A DNA stretch of 64,000 nt from Monarcha castaneiventris obscurior (Eukaryota; Chordata; Aves; Passeriformes; Monarchidae). The stretch lies in NCBI GenBank assembly GCA_026261815.1, contig JAMPIT010000886.1, positions 20,194,001 to 20,258,000 on the forward strand, given 5' to 3'. This document shows, in pieces, positions 1 to 12,398 of this stretch. The stretch's first letter is position 1. Each line of letters begins with the position of its first letter. The notes under the pieces were generated by a model. It worked only from the letters and a program-made list of their open reading frames with translations. It was not told the DNA's origin and did no database searches. Both the position numbers and the translations under genes were made by a program.

Positions 1-22
1 TATATATATATATATATATATA
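1..22. repeat. (TA)n microsatellite, cut by the window edge
   Basis: The window opens with eleven TA units, followed by more AT-rich sequence. The array probably continues to the left of the window, so its full length is unknown. Confidence 0.9.
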
Positions 23-878
23 AATATAATTAATCATTAGGCTACATGGTTCCTTACATTTGTTTAAAAAAAAAGAAATATCATGCTGTATTATGGGCTT
101 TTACAGTAACATTTATAGAAAAACACTGTTCTTTACTCTTAACTCTGCAATCACATGTTAATAATTATCACCACAAAGCTATTTCAATTCTTCCAAGTTA
201 TACAACCAACTAGACAGCAAAGACAGCTTTGAACTTTTGAACATAGGGTTCTTGTTTACCAAATCATCCTATTTTTAGGTCAAAACATTACACATCTGCT
301 GAAACCACCTTCTCTGTGTCAGGCAGTTCTCCTGGTAAAACTCCTTCAGGTACCAAGCTGCTGAGGAGGAACAGCATAGTCTTGATTCAGTGCCCAACTT
401 GAAATCCAGACATTCTTACAGAGAGCGAGGAAGACTCCCAGACTTGGCAAGGGAAGGAGACAGTGCCTCCCTTATGCCACGTTTTTTGCTCAGGAGTTAG
501 AGTATAATACGGGGAATCATTAATTAACAGACACTTTGAAACCAGCATACACCTGCTATTAAATAGCTCTGTTCTTGTTCTTCAGTGTCTGAACCATGTA
601 TTAGCTATTATCAGGCAGCCTAAACTTGAACACCACTTGCAACAGTGTACAAGAGGGATAGTCGTTGTATGTATTAACCTGAATTCTCAAGCTTAGTTCT
701 GATTCAGTGCAACTCTCTAGAGAAGACTTTTGTATTGTGTTTGAAATACTGCATTCAAAAATCAAGGAAGTCGTCATCTCCTGCCAATAGATCTGAATGT
801 CACTTTTCTGGAAATTTCCATAGTGCAATTTAGATGAACACAGAGGAGAGTAACAGTGTGTAACATACATTAACATAC
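23..878. other. Intron-like DNA, no gene seen
   Basis: This is AT-rich sequence with stops in all frames. The 91-codon minus-strand open frame at 601-876 lies directly downstream of the candidate exon at 879-937 and is best read as intron. I saw no repeat family here apart from the TA run at the edge. Confidence 0.5.
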
Positions 879-937
879 CTTTGGCAGAGCTCGGACAAAG
901 AGAAGCTGCAGCTCTACAGGTGTGTTCTGGACTCCTC
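879..937 (-). other. Candidate internal exon of an unidentified minus-strand gene
   Basis: On the minus strand a 59-base segment has excellent splice signals. Upstream is a run of ten T, then CTTTTCCAG, and downstream is AAAG|GTATGT. Two frames are open across it. One reads GVQNTPVELQLLFVRALPK and needs one base from the exon before. A second reads RSPEHTCRAAASLCPSSAK. The third ends in a stop after EESRTHL. I do not recognise the first as any named protein. If the upstream neighbour is the candidate exon at 6304-6372 spliced in phase 0, the third frame would apply and this would be a C-terminal exon. The splice signals are what I see; exon status is inferred, and transcript evidence is lacking. 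Confidence 0.45.
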
Positions 938-1747
938 CTGGAAAAGAAAAAAAAAATCCAGTAAATGTTATAGAATACAATAATCTAATGCAGCTGTTAG
1001 GAAAAAAAAATGAACAATAAAATGCTCTCTCAGTTTAAAATAAAAGAAACCATCACCCTGGGGTAAACAAAATTTGACAATTATTTTTAGCCCATCCAGT
1101 TCAACTAGCCTTGTTATCTTTTAAAGCAAAGAGTCACCATTTGTCTATGAATCAGCTTTTATAAGACAAGAGCCTCCATATCTATATGAAAGCCAAGGCA
1201 ACATAATGTGTGTTTATCATTCTGTAAAGAGAAGCAGTGCCAAATTTCTGCAACACCTACTTTAGCTGCTGAAATCCAGAGGACTGAATGTGCTGCTGTT
1301 AGCATTTGGAGACAGGAATATGTTTTGATCTAATACATCCAACACAGGCTCACTTGGTCTCAAGAAAATACTGGATTCCATAACAGGTTAAAATAGAGAC
1401 AAACGAGAAAACACTCTGCATGCAACTTATGCAGAGTAACTTCTACTCATCATATATGAATTTTTTTCAACAGTGCTCTAAACTTTCTAAAAATACCATA
1501 GAAGTTTGCAAATAGCTACATTCTCCTAGCCTGACACATAAATGGCAGCTTGATTTATGTATATGAATGTTCTAACATTACTTTTACTATGCTGCATTTA
1601 ATTCAAAGTTATGTGAGAGGCAGGACTAGTTACAAAAGTTCTCATATACAAAGAAATCTGCTTCAGAACTTTGGCCATTACTATTTATTCAGGTGCCTTC
1701 TTACTTGCCAAGGACACAGCCTGTAGATACCTAAATGTAGGGATACA
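938..1747. other. Intron-like DNA, nothing specific
   Basis: AT-rich sequence with no coding signal. The first 40 bases carry the polypyrimidine tract, on the minus strand, of the candidate exon at 879-937. Confidence 0.5.
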
Positions 1748-1860
1748 GTGGGTGTGCCACTGGTCCAGTGGAAGGTGTCCCTGCCCATGGTGTGGGGTGC
1801 AGAACTAGGTGAACTCCAAGGTCCCTTCCAACCAAACCATTCCAGGACTATTATGATTTT
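1748..1860 (+). mobile_element. CR1 LINE 3' end fragment
   Basis: The segment carries the signature of avian CR1 3' ends: GGTCCAGTGGAAGGTGTCCC, then CTGCCCATGG, then AAGGTCCCTTCCAACC, and it finishes near ATTATGATTTTCT, a decayed form of the terminal ATGATTCT repeat. Only about 110 bases of 3' UTR remain, so the copy is heavily 5'-truncated and can make nothing. It is one of the best signs that the host is a bird or other reptile. Confidence 0.85.
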
Positions 1861-4800
1861 CTAACCTACTGATCCTTTTTTCAATCACAAGACTTATGCA
1901 CACGTTGATATGTTCTCATTGGTACTCCAGCCAGTGAAGGATTCTTCCCTCCATCACAATGTTGCTATGGGGAGTAAAATGCTCTTCAACTTCCCCATCT
2001 CTTCCTCCCTCTCAGAAAGCAACATGCCTCACTGCCTACTGGCACCCAGAAGTAAGGACTGGGGCTAGGAACACCTCATCACTCTGTCCTCAGTTTCTGA
2101 TCCTTGCTCTGATCCTTACTCTGGATCAGACCTATCCAATGTCTATCTTATGCTCTAATGCCAGTGCTGTTATGGAAAACAGAGGTTGCCTATAGCGTGA
2201 CAGATTGTTTACCTCCACAAAAGCTTTTAAACTCAAGTCATGCCCTACCCTCAGCCACACAAATAAATGGCTCTGGAAATAGAAACAAAGCAAGAAAACA
2301 TGAATTCAGGCCTCTTCAAAAAATAGAGTCCTGGATGGTTTTTGCTAGAATGTAGAGTCAAAGGCCGAGAAGAGTAAGTGAGACACATATACCAATTCCA
2401 GCAGGAATTGCTCAAGGAAAGTCATGGATTTTCCATGCACCACAAAACAGCCAAAAGCCTAAGTATACTGGAGCAAACATTATTATGAATAGCAGCAATA
2501 GTAGGTGTTGCCATTAGATAAGTAACTCTGACAAGAACCATTCTTATCTAATGCTAATCCAGAGCAGCAAAGGACTGTTCTTTCCACTGGTTTGCAATGG
2601 AGGAGAAATTCTTTGAAAGTCCAATTAAGTTCAATCAGTAACACACGCTTCCTACGGATATCCCTGAAGATCAGACACGCACTGCAGCTACATTCCAAAC
2701 AGCCGGAAAGGCAGCAAAAGCAAAATGAAATTCTGCTTTTAAACTGATTTACAGCTTGAAGAAACAGCATCCAGGATGCCACCGGCTCCCTGAAAAATGA
2801 TCTGGTGAGGGCAAAATATGCAGATATTTCCTTTCTGGCAAGTACAATAGTCTTTTTGGTTAGGTGGCAACCATGCAGCTTCCAAACAGTCTGAGCAAGA
2901 TGAGAATAAAGTATCTGAATTACTAACTTTTAAATTAAGGAGTATGCAAAATGGGGCTCAAGCAAATTTTCTAAATTACTTAGAAATGTGAAATGTTTGG
3001 ATATCCCCATAGAAGCAGCAAAAATACGTATCCTAAATACCATCACTAAAGATGATACAGTACTGGAAGTTCCTGGAAGTAGGAGGAGATATTCTGGGCA
3101 ACGTTCTCTGCACCTCATGCAGAAATCTCATTCATAACTACCAAACCACCCTTTGCTGTACTTCCTAATTACTGTTCACTGTGAGCTTTTCACTTCTCCC
3201 TTGTGCACTGTTCAACCTCCTAAAGATACTTCTGTTAAGTACAGACAACACCTGTTAAGTTTTCAAGCATAAACCAGTTAGAAGACCTGGCAATGAGAAT
3301 GTATCTGACAAAGCTGGATAAGACATGGTGAGAGCCCTGAATAATCACTAGAACTTTCTGGAGCTGAACTCCATAGCTCAAACATGCTGCCATGATCCAT
3401 GTTTAAAAGAAACAAAAAACACCCAAAACAAACAACCCCCCCCCTCCAGTGCTCACACTATACAGAAGCACACACTTATTAGAAAACAAAGGACATGCAT
3501 ATCCATCCATCTACCCACAGGAGTCTAACACAGTGTCAATTCTTGCCTGCAAAAAGTAGTCTGGCATATCAAAGGATGACTGCTGTGCCACTTGAAATAA
3601 TGTGATGGCTGTCATTTTCCACACACTGCCTGTGAAAGACACACGTGCCCAGTTCCACAGTATACGTGATGCATCTGTAAAACCTGAGTGCGGGGAGAAG
3701 AGGGGAAGGACATGGAACTGAGCAGCGTCACTGCCTCTGCCATTTTGGAGCACTTGTCCCTTTTAATCACAAAGCAGTCCCTGTGCAATGTACTGAAGGT
3801 TTCACTCACAGTATACAATGAGCATAAATAATTTTCCCCAACTTAATTCCTAACTTTCAATGCCTTTTTAAACAAAAAGCTAGGAAAAGCATCAAGGAGC
3901 ACAACAGCAGTAGTGTTGTTGTTGAAAAAGTCTTAAAACAAACATGAACATGCCTTTGGAAAAAATTACTTACATAATGCAGAGAACAACAGAAGATCCC
4001 TAAAGGAAGCTGAAGGGACACTTTTTCCCCCCCTCTAGCCTTATGAGGACTGTAATCCTAGCAACCACACTTGTTCAGAAGTGGGTGTAGGACGATAGGG
4101 GGAAGAAAGGATAGCATTGTTTATAGTAAAGCAGGAGCCAAATGAGGAGAATAACGTCTGTGCAAGAACGGAAGAGTGAAAGGAAATGGGTAGGTAAAGA
4201 CAATTGTAGGATTTGTACAGTACAGAAGAGAATCCCTTCCATGTAGGATGCAATTTCTTCCATGGAAAAGATGTTTCATCCATGGAGCTAGATGACATAA
4301 CTCCTCTGGAATAGTAACCTTTCAATGTTTGTTATCTGTAGTTCTGTTACTAGACAGGTTAGGGCTCTTATAATTAGCACTTTATCAGCTAAAAAGACAA
4401 AACATTCCTTGCATCAATGTATTTAGTCTTATGTCACCTCTATGAGATGGGTGTCAATTAGGACTGAAAGGAGTGTCTGGTATGAATCACGAATACTTTA
4501 AAGGGTTCTCTAAGTAGGAATAATCAACACTTTCTGAAAATAAACTTCCTGGAATAAGCTTCAGAGTCAATTCACATCAACAAGCCTTTCTGATATCCTG
4601 GCCATTCCCCCTCTTTTATACTAACAAAATGCTAACATTTATAGTTAACAAAATGGAGGTGCATAAAGGCACCAGACAGCTTCTTTAAAGGAATCATACT
4701 TGCAAACCTAAAAGGAGGGAGTTGTTTTTTCACCATTTGTCAAGCACTTCAGATCTCGCTAGGAAAATTACATTCCACATGCAGAATGCTATACAAAGGT

Positions 4801-5983
4801 TTGAGAACCCATTGAAGGGCATCTAATAAATCCCACGGTATTTAAAAAAATGCCTGCAAAAGCCCCATTGCATTCATCTAGCACCCACACAAGCTTCTCT
4901 ATGGACAGATAAAGAAAAGTGGCCTGCTTGTTGACCTGCACAAGTATGATATTAATTACTCTGTCCACAATTGTGAAAATACTTTCTTAACTGAATTGTG
5001 TCAGGGCTAGAAATACATGCAGAGCCTGTATTTTTTGACAAACAGCATTATTTAACCACAATTACTTCTGTGTGGACTCGTTCTCTATGGCACATGGGGA
5101 GTCCAACCAGGTTGCTATTTATACGTGGTTTTTTGTGGACTGCTTCAAGGATGACAATGAAGAAAAGCAAGTCTCCTTTCAATAGACAGCTTTCAAAGTC
5201 AGGTAGGGAGGGATCTGCCACTAACAAAAACTCCTAAAGGGTCCACACACAGAAAAGTGTTGAAAAAAAGTTCTTTAAACTGATGGTATGCTAATGATTG
5301 TCCTGAAAGTAATTTCTTTAAGTTTCTTTACACAATCTAAATACTCACACTATTATATGATGCTCTCAGAAAACTAGCTAAATCATCTGGAAATGCACAT
5401 TGCATCAAGGCAAAAATACACCAAAACAAAATAAAAAAGGATCCCCAGGATTTGATGGAGCTGTGACAAGCATCCAAAAGAAACACATTTCACCATTAAA
5501 CTTCTTCATGTTATTTCCAACTGATTTTGGACACTGGAACTGACTTTTAATAGATGCAAAAGAGATAAATGTCTCATTACCAAAAATAAATTTGTCTGTT
5601 AGGGATGACAGAGAGAGGCAAAAGCATTGCACTGCCTATTATGGTATTGAGCAACAGATTTCACTCCCTCTGCTATATGCCCATTTATTAAAAATGTGGC
5701 AAGCTTCACGAAAGAATCCTGAGCTTCTTTGGTCCTCTCTTTAATTCCTCCATAATTCTTTGTGTATATAAACATGTCAGGTCTGGAAAGAAGTGGGGCA
5801 TGGACATAATTTACCACAGCGCTCTTTTTCTATTCAAATACTGGGAAGAGAACGATAATAGACAAAAGGGGAATAATGCAAAAAACTAAAGCAATGAAAC
5901 AAATGTGCCTGCAATTCCCCATCCAATCACCAGATGAAGCTGCTTAGAACACCAGCACCAACACGTTTTTCTGCCTTTTTGAC
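1861..5983. other. Intron-like DNA without a convincing gene
   Basis: No open frame here exceeds 99 codons and none resembles a known protein. On the minus strand a strong-looking donor (GCATTAT|GTAAGTAA) lies at about 3970, preceded by CTTCCTTTAG. This would define a 26-base exon, which I do not accept without transcript support. A short C-rich run is present near 3436-3446. Confidence 0.5.
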
Positions 5984-6010
5984 CACAGAGAGAGACTTTC
6001 TCTCTCTGTG
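5984..6010. repeat. Perfect 12-bp inverted repeat (hairpin, 3-nt loop)
   Basis: CACAGAGAGAGA at 5984-5995 is followed by the loop CTT and then its exact reverse complement TCTCTCTCTGTG at 5999-6010. It is both a purine/pyrimidine mirror-like simple repeat and a perfect palindrome. Such structures can arise by slippage in GA/TC tracts. No function can be inferred from sequence alone. Confidence 0.9.
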
Positions 6011-6303
6011 TCAGAACTAGATGCATCAGCTCCCAATGAGCTGAATCACGCTGCATCACTGCCTGTGTTTCATGAACATGCGAGACACTACTTTAATAGG
6101 AAATGGGAGCTGGCTTTAGCATTACCAGTGTGTCACGCACAGCCACAACACAGCGAGGCCTTTGTTCTCTTCCCAATGGGCTGCCTTTGTAAAATACCCT
6201 CCCATGGCCAGGCAGAGTAGTAGAATTTATTCTCACAATTGATCTAACACAGATAGACCTCTCGCTCTGTCAAATACACACATGCATAGCTAGCCATACT
6301 CAC

Positions 6304-6372
6304 AGATTTTTGCCTTTCTTCTTGTTCTCCTTTGATGAGGTAAAAATCGCTCCACAAAGCAAAACTGCACAT
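6304..6372 (-). other. Candidate internal exon of an unidentified minus-strand gene
   Basis: On the minus strand a 69-base segment is bounded by CTGATTGCACAG| upstream and AAATCT|GTGAGTATGG downstream. All three frames are open. One contains CSFALWSDFYLIKGEQEE followed by RQKS and keeps phase 0 at both ends. A second contains FTSSKENKKKGKN. Because all three are open, openness alone does not choose the frame. Joined in phase 0 to the candidate at 879-937, the first frame would end in KSEESRTHL and a stop. The donor is good and the acceptor moderate. I do not recognise the product; a non-coding exon or chance is possible. Confidence 0.3.
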
Positions 6373-6579
6373 CTGTGCAATCAGAACAGTTTCTGTTCAG
6401 ACCACTGTTACACTTTAAATAAAAGAGCCTGGAAAAAAATTCTCCAGAATATTGCTGCTTATGAGGTTCAAAGCTAGATGTGCATGTAAAGCCAGAAGCA
6501 CAAAAGCCATATCATACAGAAAATGTGATCCTGTGTTTTACTCAGCTATTCATCTGTCCTTTAAAGCAAATCCAGTTGA

Positions 6580-6648
6580 AGCAATTCCTCACTGGCACGC
6601 AGGAGGGCTAGATAGCCTAATAGGTCTCTTCCATCTCGAAGCAATTCA
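6580..6648 (+). mobile_element. Old CR1-like LINE 3' tail
   Basis: The stretch CACTGGCACGCAGGAGG, then GCTAGATAGCCTAATAGG, then TCTCTTCCATCTCGAA resembles the end of older CR1 subfamilies (CAGGAGG..CTAGATGAcCTAATAGGTCTcTTCCATCTC). The copy is short and diverged, so both ends are approximate. It sits inside a 113-codon plus-strand open frame (6452-6793), which is therefore not a gene. Confidence 0.5.
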
Positions 6649-9600
6649 TGCCTTGCATGGCTTATTTTTATTGACTTATCTTACTGGCTGTTTGTGGGCA
6701 GGAGCACGTGCCTCATGCAAATGCCAGGACTGCTCTTGCTTTGGGATTTATTGCATAAATGGAAGTGAATCAGACTTAAAACAAAAAGCATGATTTTACT
6801 TCTGAAGGATTAAGTCTGTATCATCAAGCATAATTTTTACATATACAGAGAGAAGCTTCAGCAATACCACCCTACAAACATTACATTAACCAATCCAGCC
6901 CTTTCTACTGCTCCTGCTTTACCACAGCTGATACCTGAGCTCTCTACAAAGATTAGAGCTTTAACACCTTGAGAACACTGAGCAGGGATTCCCAGTGCCC
7001 TGAGGCAGAAGTCTTGACATCTGACACAACCAGCAAGACAGAATAAGCATGTTCTAAATACATCAAACTCTTAAAAGTGAAAGAATCCTCATCTTCCTTA
7101 AAACTATTTCCTTTGTGCACATTTTTTATCTCAGCAGAGACTGGTGGTGACATTTCAAGTCAGCAGAAGGAAATGCTGCATTTGTGGCCTTAGCTGATTA
7201 GGTCCTCAGCTAGTACAAACCGGGGCAGCTATGTGTACTTGTAACCCAAAAGAAACCCCAATTCTGAATATGCTTTATGCCTTAAGGAGTTACTGTATCA
7301 TCAATATCAAATCACAACATTTATTAAAATGACATTTCTGACCAAAAGAGCAAGAATGAACCTTCTATTCACAAGACGAAGTACAGAAGGAAGGAAAAAA
7401 AAAAATTAGTCTCTTATCTTGAAAAAACTTATTTTACATTTCAGCACTAATTCGCTGCATGAGATTCTTCCCCTATCACCTGGAAGCGAAAAGCAGCCTG
7501 GGTGAGAGCACTTGAGAGGATTCCCAATTTCCAGTTTTTAACTATTTACAATTACCAAGCAGGCTGTAGTTTTAAAAGTTAAGCAGCGAAACTGGACTAC
7601 AGGAAAGGAAAGTCTGCTTTCACTGCTTGGAAATGTTCCTGATTTTTTCAGTGGGAACATTCAGTAGTGGATGTTAATATTTAACTCTGTGTTTTTCCAG
7701 TATTACACCAATCTTTCTCCAGGGATGCAGAGGAAGTCAGTGGCATAGCTGAACTGTTACTATCCTTTAAAAGCATGAAAAGTGGCCAACACAGAAAAGA
7801 AAAAACAACAGAAAAAAATCCAAAAAAAGAGAAACTTTCTGAAAAGATACTGTCTGTATCACACATCATAAAACATCTCCATGAACCAGCAATTCATAGA
7901 GACAGTAAGCAATTAAAAATATTGTTTTTAATAATAAAAATCATTAACTGTCATATTTAAAGCTGCTCAGAGAGCAACAGTACTGCTTCACTTGGTCACT
8001 TAGTCTTTCTGAAAGTGCAGTAAGTCACTCTCAAGAAAATCTTCAAATATTAATCAGTAAACAACTGCCCTTATCTATGCCATTGCTGCTCCAGCTGGTG
8101 GGGCAAACATAAGCTCAGTGGAGAAAGTCCCAGATGCCCTGCTGGAAGGAGTTCTTATTGTCTAGTTCTCTCTAATCTTGTTATGAGACACTCCCTTCTG
8201 CCTGCCCACTTTTTCCCTGAATGCTTTCCAAGTCCATTTCCTTGTTTTTGGAGTTAGCTAGAAACAAGACTTTCAAACCAAATGCCAAATGGAATCTATC
8301 CATGCTCACAGTGAGATATAAGCAAGAAACAACTGCATGTTCAGAAATGGTAGCACCTGAGGTCCTCTGGTGAACACATGCCCCACATCCCCTCTTGTGC
8401 CAGAGCACAAGGGGCATAGGGTACTTGCAGTCCCATCTTCAAACACACTGGACAAGAGAGCACAGTCCTGACATTTCCAATACAAACAGGTGGTGAGTGA
8501 TGGAGGAGGGACCATCACCTTTAAAAGGAGAGACTAGCTGTTTTGGAGCTTCAAAGACTCTGACGGAAAATGCCTTTAATGGTAGAAAACACAATGAGCA
8601 AATAGAAATTGGCATGTATTTCCAGAAGCCTGCCTCAATGTAATGAGATGCACAGGGAAAGCTGATACTCCTACAGACCGTAAGAGCCTCATCATATCAG
8701 TGCCTTCTACCCCCACCATTCTATTCAGCATCTTTAAGTGGGAGGTATTCTGCAGCCTTTCACACTTGACCTCTTAATTAAAGCATGATAAAATTAACAT
8801 CTCAGACGCAATAGATCTTTTACCCACCTACATCAGTAATTAAACTAATTCTCAAGGGAGCAAGAACATTTGTTATGTGTAATGTAACTTTAGCTGGGGT
8901 ATTCCAAAGAAGGAAAAAGAGCTGATGTAATAAATGCAGTCATTTATATTTTAATGGAGCTATTGTAAATGAAAGAAGAACACCTGTGACAGCTTGAGGC
9001 AGCCCCAGCCAAATGAAATCTTTTGTGTCATGCAGGGACAGCACACTGCATATGGCCTCCCCATCTCCAGCTGCAATATTGAATAACTTAGTGAAGCAGA
9101 CAGACCTTATGCCTGCTCTGACTCTCAGATGCACTATAATCTGCTTTCAAAACCAATGGAACAGTACCATATATATATGAATTTCATATTCATTCTACAT
9201 GAAAAGCAAGATAAGCCAAAGTAGGTGTAAGGGTTTTCTAATTGGCAATACACACTTTCGTATCTGTGAAAATCCATGCAGACCTTGATTCATGACTGAG
9301 ACAAGTTTAAGACACTATCACAATACAAATAATTGAATAACCTTATGCAAAGAGTTCATGTAAAGATGAAAATTACACCACCATGATCAGAGTGACAGAA
9401 TTGAATATTCTTTTCTATACATCATCCTGATGTATAAAAGACCAAGCAGTAAGAAAAAAGGTCCAAGAAGGTAACAAAAAATGTACATGGAACAAAGGAG
9501 ATACAGAGGATACTTGAAGAGCTACAACAGCACAGAACACAAACCCCATTCATTTAGGAAACAAGACTGACTGATGACATCCCAGATGCATGTTTTAGAG

Positions 9601-10080
9601 CGTTGGTTTGTGCTTGAGCCTGAAAGCATGACAAACACTATTTCAGTTGTCAAATCTGGTCCTTGTTCAAAGGGTGTATTTACTCAGCTGAGGCGTAACT
9701 GTTGAGAAACATGGCCTGGCAAAGGTCTGTGCAGTGACTAGGCAACCTTGCTAAAGATCTGCCTTAATTTGCATACAGGCAATCAAGCCTCAGTGAGCTT
9801 CAGAGTCCTCCCTCCCAGACATCTCCTCCATCCAGGGTTTAAATGCATAGTGTTCAGATTATAAGCAGCCAGCATGTACGTGACATGCTGTCTCTCCCCA
9901 AACCCCAGTCAAATCCACAACAGGTAAAATGAAAATTTCCCCAGTCCTTCCCTGCTGTATTACTCAGCAATCAAACAAACCACAAACTACAGTCTAAATG
10001 CTCATCTTCAAGTTTAGTTGATCCCATGACTCATTCATTCACAGCTACTCAGACTGATTGATTGCCTGTCAGAAAAAAGC
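6649..10080. other. Intron-like DNA, no gene seen
   Basis: There are no frames of convincing coding character. A 66-codon minus-strand frame at 6953-7153 and a plus-strand segment at about 7448-7500 flanked by TTTACATTTCAG and GTGAGA look superficially protein-like, but nothing else supports them. The rest is unremarkable AT-rich sequence. Confidence 0.45.
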
Positions 10081-10115
10081 CAAACCAAACCAAACCAAAC
10101 CAAACCAAACCAAAC
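10081..10115 (+). repeat. (CAAAC)7 pentanucleotide microsatellite
   Basis: Seven perfect, uninterrupted CAAAC units follow AGAAAAAAGC. The purity suggests a young array that is probably length-variable between individuals. Confidence 0.95.
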
Positions 10116-11187
10116 ATACCAATATATTATTTCAGAAAGAGACCAGCAACCTGGTAATCTCCCTGACACAAAGGAGGCCATTGCTTCAGCTGCTTGGAAG
10201 TCTATACCTTTGCCTCTGTCTGGGGTTTATCAAATGAGTGGCCATCCCTCCAATCCCAAGGGAAGCATGGGCAATTCTACCACTGTTATTAATTATCTGA
10301 CTGTTTACTGCAATCTCATCACAGGCCACGAAACAGGCTCAACAAATTTAGCCTTGTATATTTAATAATTGCTCTATTGCTGCTCATCCAAATTTCAGTC
10401 ACGTGAACGAGTCATTCTGGTTGTTGTGCAGTCTGCACCAAGTTATCAAAATACTGAGTCCAAGCAAAACACCGTGAAGAAAAATACTTAATTTCTAATC
10501 TATTTCAACTGTGTTTTTCTTGGCTTACACTGCTCTCTATGACTGATCTTTAAAATATGGCTAAGGAAATGAGACAGCTAAGTGGCCATTGCCTTAAGTA
10601 CACACTGAACATCTCACAGCACCATCAGTTTATTCCAGTTCTACTATGCAAAGCATCAAATACTGAGCACATGACAGCTAAAATAATCAGAGGCATTCAG
10701 CTGTGAATAAACAAGGCCAAAGCAGAACATGAATATAAAAAGAGAGGATTTAAAACTTTTAATAAACAGATTCTTATCAGCCCATGGGAGGCAAAATTGA
10801 TTGGGGAAGTTCCCATCATATCCAGGGTACTATTTGGAAAACTAAGAGAACATTTTCAGAAGTAATTAAGATAACTTATTATGATATTAACAGCATTAAT
10901 TGGAGTACATATAGGCTCAAAAGACTGAATTCTCAACAAGTACAGTTAGAGTACCTTCTGAAGTCAATGGCTTTACACCAGTTTATAGTGTGATACTCTA
11001 ATACCAATACTAACACACAATTTTACTTCTTCTCTTTCTGGTTTTACTTGCCAACACAAGAATTTCAACCTTCAAATACATCTCTTAGCTATAGATTCCA
11101 CACAAGCTTCTAATCTTCATTATAGTGCATCCAGTACCTTCCCTCTAAATATTATAGCTCTAAACTTACAGTAGCGCAATTAAACAA
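10116..11187. other. Non-coding stretch between the microsatellite and the CR1
   Basis: AT-rich sequence. The only frame of note is a 69-codon one at 10784-10993 with no recognisable similarity. Nothing else is seen. Confidence 0.5.
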
Positions 11188-11355
11188 AATCAGAATCAGC
11201 TAGGTTGGAAAAGACCTCTGCGATCATCGAGTCCAACCTATGATCTAACACCACCTTGCCAACTAGACCATAGCACTGAGTGCCACATCCAGTCTTTCCT
11301 TAAACACTTCCAGGGATGGTGATTCCACCACCTCCCCGGGCAGCCCATTCCAGTA

Positions 11356-11822
11356 TCAAATCACCCTTTCTATGAAGAAATTCTTCCTAACTTTCAGCCT
11401 AACCCTCCCCTGGAGCAGCTTAAGGCTGTGTCCTCTTGTCCTCTCACTGGGTGCCTGGGAGAAGAGACTGACCCCCACCTGGCTGCAGCCTCCTTTCAGG
11501 GAGCTGTAGAGAGTGATAAGGTCTCCCCTGAACCTTCTTTTCTCCAGGCTGAAAAACCCCAGCTCCCTCAGCCACTCCTCACCAGACTTGTGTTCCAGAC
11601 CCATCATCAGCCTTGTGGTGGTAGACTCTGGACTCACTCCAGCATCTCAACACCCTTCCTAAACAGAGGGGCCGAGAACTGGACACAGCACTCAAGGTAG
11701 GGCCTCACCAGTGCCACGTACAGGGGAAGAATCACTTCCCTGGTCCTTCTGGCCATGCTATTCCTGATCCAGGCCACGATGCCATTGGCCTTCTTGGCCA
11801 TGTGGGCACACAGCTCACTCAT
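11356..11822 (-). pseudogene. CR1 ORF2 reverse-transcriptase C-terminal relic
   Basis: Two overlapping minus-strand frames (11634-11822 and 11356-11637) together cover the C-terminal part of CR1 ORF2, downstream of the polymerase active site. Blocks typical of the family are [48 protein letters not shown] and [14 protein letters not shown]. The frame changes between the blocks, and further breaks occur upstream at 11830-12400. The intact protein carries an endonuclease and a reverse transcriptase; the endonuclease is absent here. It is a molecular fossil and not a host gene. Confidence 0.88.
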
Positions 11823-12373
11823 GTTCAGTCACATGTCGACCAGAACCCCCAGATCCCTTTCTGCCTGGCCGATGTCCAGCCCCTCTGTTCCCGGGATGTA
11901 GCGCTGCATGGGGTTTTTGTGGCCAAAGTGCAAGACCCAGCACCTGGTCTTGTTAAACTTCATATCACTGAATTAGATCCATCTATCCAGCCTGTCCAGG
12001 TCCCTCTGCAGAGCCCTCCTACCCTTCAGCAGATCAACACTCCCCTTGAAACTTGGTGTCATCTGCAAATTTGCTAACGGTGGACTCAACCCCCTCAACC
12101 CCCTAATGGTCAATCCAGACCATTAATGAAGATATTAAACAGGACTAGGCCCAACACAGATCCCTGGGGGATACCACTAGGGACTGGCCACCAACTGGAT
12201 GCAGCACCATTCACCATGATTCTCTGGGCCCAGCCATCCAGTCAGTTCTTAACCCAGCGAAGGGTGCACCTCTCCAAGCCATGGGATGCCAGCTTTTCCA
12301 GGAGACAATGTCAAAGGCTTTGCTGAAGTCCAGGTAGACAATCTCCACAGCCTTCCTCTCATCCACCAGGCAG

Positions 12374-12398
12374 GATGCACCTATCTACCAGGTGCATC
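12374..12398. repeat. 9-bp inverted repeat at the CR1 5' junction
   Basis: GATGCACCT at 12374-12382, the loop ATCTACC, and AGGTGCATC at 12390-12398 form a perfect hairpin exactly where recognisable CR1 sequence ends. It may be a by-product of how the element was truncated or integrated. Confidence 0.85.

Noticed and set aside
6953..7153. 66-codon minus-strand frame that reads like a protein
   Set aside because: No good donor follows it, length is within chance, and no family is recognised.
7448..7500. Plus-strand interval between TTTACATTTCAG and GTGAGA, with a frame reading RCMRFFPYHLEAKSSL
   Set aside because: It is a single isolated splice pair with no supporting neighbours on the plus strand; chance is likely.
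11428..11700. 90-codon plus-strand frame and neighbouring plus frames to 12326
   Set aside because: They are the antisense of the CR1 element, which runs on the minus strand.
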